NCBI GenBank assembly: GCA_947371715.1
Contig: CANBQQ010000071.1
Span: 1 to 9,999, forward strand
Length of the DNA: 9,999 nucleotides
DNA from: Flavipsychrobacter stenotrophus
GTDB taxonomy: Bacteria; Bacteroidota; Bacteroidia; Chitinophagales; Chitinophagaceae
Direction: 5' to 3'
A model generated the notes under the pieces. It had not been told where the DNA came from, made no database searches, and saw nothing but the letters and a program-made list of their open reading frames with translations. The stretch's first letter is position 1, and every line of letters begins with the position of its first letter. Below, piece by piece: positions 7,852 through 9,999 of this stretch. The position numbers were made by a program, and so were the translations under genes.

Positions 7852-7954
7852 TGGATCAATCTCACATCAGGAGGTAGTCGTTTGCTACTAAACCAACAAC
7901 CAACTTGAAACTTCAAGCGTTCAATAGATAGCTAGCTACTGGTTTTATCCCCCC

Positions 7955-8599
7955 TCACTTCGTCCCATAAAAGTACATCAACACACAAAGCAGTATCGTG
8001 ATCAGTACAATAATTAACGGCAACAATTGTCTCTGCTTTGCCTGCTTTTCCCTACCCTTATAAAACTGATAGATCTCCCTCTGTTGACCTATATCATCAG
8101 TCGTCTTCAGCATCTGCGCTACTATCACATCCAGGTACTGTATACCCAGCCACTGGGTCGCCTTCATCACCTCTGCTCTTATCGCGCTGTTCTTCTCTTC
8201 ATCACCAAAATGTCGAAGCACACCTATATGTGCATCAGTAAGTATCAGCAAGATATACTCTTGTAACGCCCGCTGACTTATACGACAAGTATCCATCGCC
8301 GCCAGGCTCTTATTCATATCAATAGCCACGGTAAGCAACCACGATGGTGTTACCTCTTGTGTGTTTGCAGTGCGCTTACCCGCACCACTCATCCACAAAT
8401 CATCATGATACCGCTCTCTCTTCAAAGGATTAGAGAGAACACTGTATGCCTCCTGTATCTCCTTAAACTGAGCCTCTGCATACACATTATCCGGGTTCTT
8501 ATCCGGATGATACTGCATGGCCAGCTTCCTGTACGCTTTCTTTATCTCAGTTAGCGTAGCAGACGGTTGTACCCCTAATATTTTATAATGATCTTTAAT
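7955..8599 (-). CDS. J-domain (DnaJ-like) protein with C-terminal membrane anchor; non-canonical or lost start
   Basis: Read from an ATT at 8599-8597 it has 214 residues and a full J domain: helix I at KDHYKILGV (2-10), helix II with IKKAYRKLAMQY (19-30), the essential HPD at 31-33, then FKEIQEAYSVLSNPLKRERY in helices III-IV. The middle, about 80-190, is helical and unrecognised; the end, about 192-211 (LLPLIIVLITILLCVLMYFY), is a single membrane anchor, so the J domain would sit on the cytoplasmic side and recruit DnaK (Hsp70) to the membrane. Between the upstream in-frame stop (8614-8612) and the first ATG (8518) there is no ATG, GTG or TTG. Starting at 8518 would remove helix I and most of helix II. 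Thus either ATT starts translation at the position where family members have Met, or the start was damaged. A good promoter upstream (8653-8683) argues for expression. Confidence 0.75.
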   Translation of the reverse strand: MKDHYKILGVQPSATLTEIKKAYRKLAMQYHPDKNPDNVYAEAQFKEIQEAYSVLSNPLKRERYHDDLWMSGAGKRTANTQEVTPSWLLTVAIDMNKSLAAMDTCRISQRALQEYILLILTDAHIGVLRHFGDEEKNSAIRAEVMKATQWLGIQYLDVIVAQMLKTTDDIGQQREIYQFYKGREKQAKQRQLLPLIIVLITILLCVLMYFYGTK

Positions 8600-8636
8600 A
8601 GTCGTTAGTATTTAGTACATAGTAGATAGTCCCGAT
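8598..8636. repeat. TAGT-rich dispersed repeat, copy B
   Basis: Matches copy A (3031-3069) at 29 of 39 ungapped positions and ends in the same AGTCCCGA block. Its left edge coincides with the ATT that occupies the start-codon position of the J-domain gene, so it forms that gene's 5' leader. It supplies an in-frame ATG (8620-8618) that is cut off by TAA two codons later. Confidence 0.5.
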
Positions 8637-8652
8637 GCATAGCGTCGTATGT

Positions 8653-8683
8653 CAAAAGTAGAAGGTAAAAACCTGTTATTAAA
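8653..8683 (-). promoter_or_regulatory. Promoter of the J-domain gene
   Basis: On the minus strand TACTTTTG (8660-8653) is an exact TAnnTTTG -7 box, with TTTA (8683-8680), one base from the TTTG -33 box, exactly 19 nt upstream. The predicted start near 8645-8648 would give a leader of about 46-49 nt, most of it made of the TAGT-rich repeat, before the ATT at 8599. Confidence 0.5.
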
Positions 8684-8691
8684 CAGAGTAT

Positions 8692-8872
8692 CTAATTATC
8701 ATCACATTTCTCCCAAATCTCCCCATTTCTTCAGATTTCTCCCCTCACACATTTCAACATTGCATCACATTACTTCCACATTGTCGCATTCCATCACATT
8801 CATTTCTTCATTGCCAAATTGTCGAATTATCAAATTGCCGAATTCAATTGAGCCATTCAGCCATTGCGCAAT
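8692..8872 (-). repeat. Low-complexity degenerate short-period repeat downstream of the glycosylase gene
   Basis: Read on the minus strand this is a run of 7-10 nt units such as AATTTGA, AATTCGA, AATGTGATG, AATGTTGA, AATGCGA and AATGGCTGA, over about 180 nt. There is no gene in it; the open plus-strand frame (8649-8891) is just translated repeat with biased His/Ser/Ile composition. The array extends into the glycosylase gene's last codons. Degenerate arrays like this occur downstream of genes in some Bacteroidota genomes, as I recall. Confidence 0.65.
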
Positions 8873-9484
8873 TCAGCCATTATCTTTGTAGTCCCAAAGA
8901 AAGAAACAAGCATACGTCCTGTATGGCGCCCACTTGGCCGATAATTTCAACATCTGCGCTTTAAATGCCTTCTTATCCGTCATATCCAATCCATACACTT
9001 TAGCAATGCCCTGCTGTATTCCAAGATCATCAATTGCAAACACATCTTCTCTACCCAGCGTGAACATCAGTATCATTTCTACCGTCCATCTGCCTACGCC
9101 TTTTATCTGGGTAAGAAAATCGATCACCGCTTCATTATCCATCTTCGCAAATAGCTTATCGGTAGCGTTCTGCTCTATCATAAAGCGCGCTACATTATGT
9201 ACATAACTCACCTTCGCGTTAGACAAGCCAATGCTGCGTAACGTCTCAGTTGGTGTATCCAATATCTGCTGCGCCGTCGGCTCCTCACCTCCATATAGTT
9301 CAAGGAATCGTTTAAAAATCACCTCAGCCACCTTAGTCGACAACTGCTGACTTATGATAGAAGCACACAGCCTCAAACAAATGTTCTTCCTCTTTTTTAA
9401 AGGTCGCGGAGTTATTGTCTTGAGTAGTGGCAATAACTTTTTATCTTTAGAAAGATGAGCGTAATAAACGGCTTCGGTATTCAT
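8873..9484 (-). CDS. DNA-3-methyladenine glycosylase II (AlkA type, HhH-GPD superfamily), short form
   Basis: 203 residues from the ATG at 9484-9482. It removes alkylated bases such as 3-methyladenine, starting base-excision repair in the cytoplasm. The helix-hairpin-helix is at about 126-143 (IKGVGRWTVEMIL), with Trp where bifunctional glycosylase-lyases carry the catalytic Lys, so it should be monofunctional. The catalytic aspartate is D153 (possibly D152) in VFAIDDLGIQQGI, and the C-terminal KWAPYRTYACFFLW aligns well with the corresponding segment of E. coli AlkA. ICLRLCASIISQQLS (35-49) is the family's helix with QQ. It is shorter than the 282-residue E. coli AlkA because the N-terminal domain is missing, as is usual in this subfamily. 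An upstream ATG (9520) would add MWGCGSLLLLSI, which overlaps the promoter and is not family-like. The last residues D-N-G and the stop are encoded by a repeat unit. Confidence 0.9.
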   Translation of the reverse strand: MNTEAVYYAHLSKDKKLLPLLKTITPRPLKKRKNICLRLCASIISQQLSTKVAEVIFKRFLELYGGEEPTAQQILDTPTETLRSIGLSNAKVSYVHNVARFMIEQNATDKLFAKMDNEAVIDFLTQIKGVGRWTVEMILMFTLGREDVFAIDDLGIQQGIAKVYGLDMTDKKAFKAQMLKLSAKWAPYRTYACFFLWDYKDNG

Positions 9485-9490
9485 TATGGA

Positions 9491-9521
9491 TAAAAGTAAC
9501 AAACTACCGCACCCCCACAAA
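9491..9521 (-). promoter_or_regulatory. Candidate promoter of the glycosylase gene
   Basis: On the minus strand TTTG (9521-9518), 19 nt, then TACTTTTA (9498-9491), one base from TAnnTTTG. The -7 box ends only 6 nt before the ATG at 9484, so the transcript would be leaderless or nearly so. Spacing is right but the short leader lowers confidence. Confidence 0.35.
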
Positions 9522-9565
9522 ATGAAACACTATTGCGCCACTCAATACCTCTATATGTTCAATAA

Positions 9566-9597
9566 TTTGAAAATACATGTACATACATGTATATTTG
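9566..9597 (+). promoter_or_regulatory. Promoter of the ygiD-like gene (TTTG-N20-TATATTTG)
   Basis: A -33 box TTTG (9566-9569) and a perfect -7 box TATATTTG (9590-9597) are 20 nt apart, a near-ideal Bacteroidota housekeeping promoter. Transcription should begin near 9602-9606, giving a 14-18 nt leader before the TTG start at 9620. Confidence 0.7.
9573..9592. promoter_or_regulatory. Tandem palindromic operator candidate in the promoter spacer
   Basis: The palindrome TACATGTA occurs twice, at 9574-9581 and 9584-9591, exactly 10 bp apart (one helical turn). The whole is also an inverted repeat, ATACATGT (9573-9580), ACAT, ACATGTAT (9585-9592). It fills most of the spacer between the -33 and -7 boxes and overlaps the start of the -7 box, where a bound dimeric repressor would block RNA polymerase. 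The regulator is unknown. Confidence 0.55.
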
Positions 9598-9619
9598 TGT
9601 TGAGTTTTAACTTTCGATC

Positions 9620-9999
9620 TTGAAAAGAAGAACATTTATAAAAAATGGCAGCATTTTAGCAGCCGCATCCATCACAGGTATGTCTACATTATCTGCACTT
9701 GAATCTTTGGGCAACAGCCTGGCGCCATCCCCACCTATGCCCGTTATGTTTATAGGTCATGGCAGCCCCATGAACGCCATTGAAGACAATGAGTTCAGCC
9801 GCAGCTGGAGCAAAATGGGTAAGCAATTACCACGACCGCAGGCCATACTTTCTATTTCCGCACACTGGCTTACCAACACAACCAAGGTCACCACAATGGC
9901 CCAGCCAAAGACCATTCACGACTTTGGCGGTTTCCCTAAAGCACTCTTCGATGCACAATACCCTGCACCCGGTGCTATAGAAATGGCAAACCTCTCCAA
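9620..9999 (+). CDS. ygiD: YgiD/LigB-type extradiol aromatic ring-opening dioxygenase (4,5-DOPA dioxygenase), 5' part
   Basis: 126 codons are visible; the gene runs past the window. The core matches YgiD closely: VMFIGHGSPMNAIEDNEFS (42-60), LPRPQAILSISAHW (70-83), TIHDFGGFPKALFDAQYPAP (98-117). H47 and H82 are the first two metal-binding histidines of this family (Zn or Fe); the later ligands lie outside. Such enzymes open catechol rings such as that of DOPA. The frame is closed by TAA at 9608-9610, and the only start before ATG 9680 is TTG at 9620. That start gives MKRRTFIKNGSILAAASITG, a twin-arginine (Tat) signal with KRRTFIK and a hydrophobic core, so the enzyme is likely exported folded. 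It follows the promoter by a suitable distance. Starting at ATG 9680 would lose the signal. The gene is divergent from the glycosylase, 135 nt apart. Confidence 0.88.
   Translation, partial: MKRRTFIKNGSILAAASITGMSTLSALESLGNSLAPSPPMPVMFIGHGSPMNAIEDNEFSRSWSKMGKQLPRPQAILSISAHWLTNTTKVTTMAQPKTIHDFGGFPKALFDAQYPAPGAIEMANLS

Larger units (their letters stand above)
7597..7954. other. Gene-free intergenic region filled with short repeats
   Basis: This is the gap between two converging transcription units. No believable gene is present on either strand. It holds a small hairpin at 7622-7639, a known-type dispersed repeat at 7739-7762, a bulged hairpin at 7831-7851, an imperfect duplication involving 7732-7764 and 7850-7865, an inverted repeat CTTGAA-AC-TTCAAG (7904-7917) and the palindrome TAGCTAGCTA (7929-7938). 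The open frames here translate repeats: peptides with SLRGTKQS or CEARSN are typical products of the GCGAGGCACGAAGC repeat, not proteins. No T-tailed terminator for the minus-strand J-domain gene is obvious. Confidence 0.7.

Noticed and set aside
7615..7891. Two overlapping plus-strand open frames (7615-7797 and 7649-7891)
   Set aside because: They translate palindromic repeats; peptides such as SLRGTKQS and CEARSN are well-known false products of the GCGAGGCACGAAGC repeat. No start signals, and no protein family resemblance.
7904..7938. CTTGAA-AC-TTCAAG and TAGCTAGCTA as terminator for the J-domain gene
   Set aside because: Short A/T-rich palindromes with no proper T-run on the minus strand; cannot be told from chance.
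7597..7954. Possible CRISPR array, tRNA or small RNA in the repeat-rich gap
   Set aside because: Repeats are different families, unevenly spaced and not direct repeats with spacers; no cloverleaf or T-tailed RNA gene end is visible.
7955..8518. J-domain gene starting at the ATG at 8518
   Set aside because: This start removes helix I and most of helix II although they are intact in frame upstream, so it is not the natural start.
8027..8554. Plus-strand frames opposite the J-domain gene
   Set aside because: Antisense shadows of a recognisable gene, without any family resemblance.
8649..8891. Plus-strand frame of 80 codons
   Set aside because: Translation of the low-complexity array, with biased His/Ser/Ile/Pro composition, antisense to the end of the glycosylase gene.
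8873..9520. Glycosylase starting at the ATG at 9520
   Set aside because: The extra 12 residues MWGCGSLLLLSI overlap the candidate promoter and do not match the family's N-terminus; the ATG at 9484 fits better.

Overview
The window looks like chromosomal DNA of a Bacteroidota bacterium, probably from the Chitinophagaceae or a neighbouring group (the family-level guess is weak). Supporting signs are Bacteroidota-type promoter motifs (TAnnTTTG, in two places with a TTTG-like box 19-20 nt upstream), almost no Shine-Dalgarno sequences, a lipoprotein-type RND adaptor, moderate GC, and intergenic gaps filled with short dispersed repeats.

Layout, left to right. (1) 1-1083, plus strand: the last 360 codons of a radical SAM protein whose start lies outside the window. 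(2) 1176-7535, plus strand: a heavy-metal efflux cluster made of a small His-rich membrane protein of unknown function, a TolC-family outer-membrane channel, a lipoprotein membrane-fusion adaptor and a 1054-residue HME-RND pump. Pump, adaptor and channel would form one envelope-spanning proton-driven exporter. Pump residues favour divalent cations (Zn/Co/Cd/Ni) over Cu(I)/Ag(I). The cluster ends at a strong intrinsic terminator (7564-7596). (3) 7597-7954: no gene; a collection of short palindromic repeats. (4) 7955-8599, minus strand: a J-domain protein with a C-terminal membrane anchor and no ordinary start codon. (5) 8600-8872: a repeat-derived leader, a promoter and a low-complexity degenerate tandem repeat that runs into the end of the next gene. 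(6) 8873-9484, minus strand: a short AlkA-type DNA-3-methyladenine glycosylase. (7) 9485-9619: divergent control region with promoters both ways and a tandem palindromic operator candidate. (8) 9620-9999, plus strand: the 5' part of a YgiD/LigB-type extradiol dioxygenase that starts with TTG and carries a twin-arginine signal; it continues past the window.

I found no mobile element, CRISPR array, RNA gene or clear defence system, and nothing I can defend as a wholly new biological system. The points most worth a second look are the start-less J-domain gene joined to a dispersed repeat, the operator candidate in the ygiD promoter spacer, the uncharacterised His-rich protein heading the metal-efflux cluster, and the several small repeat families in the gaps, one of which supplies the stop codon of the glycosylase gene.
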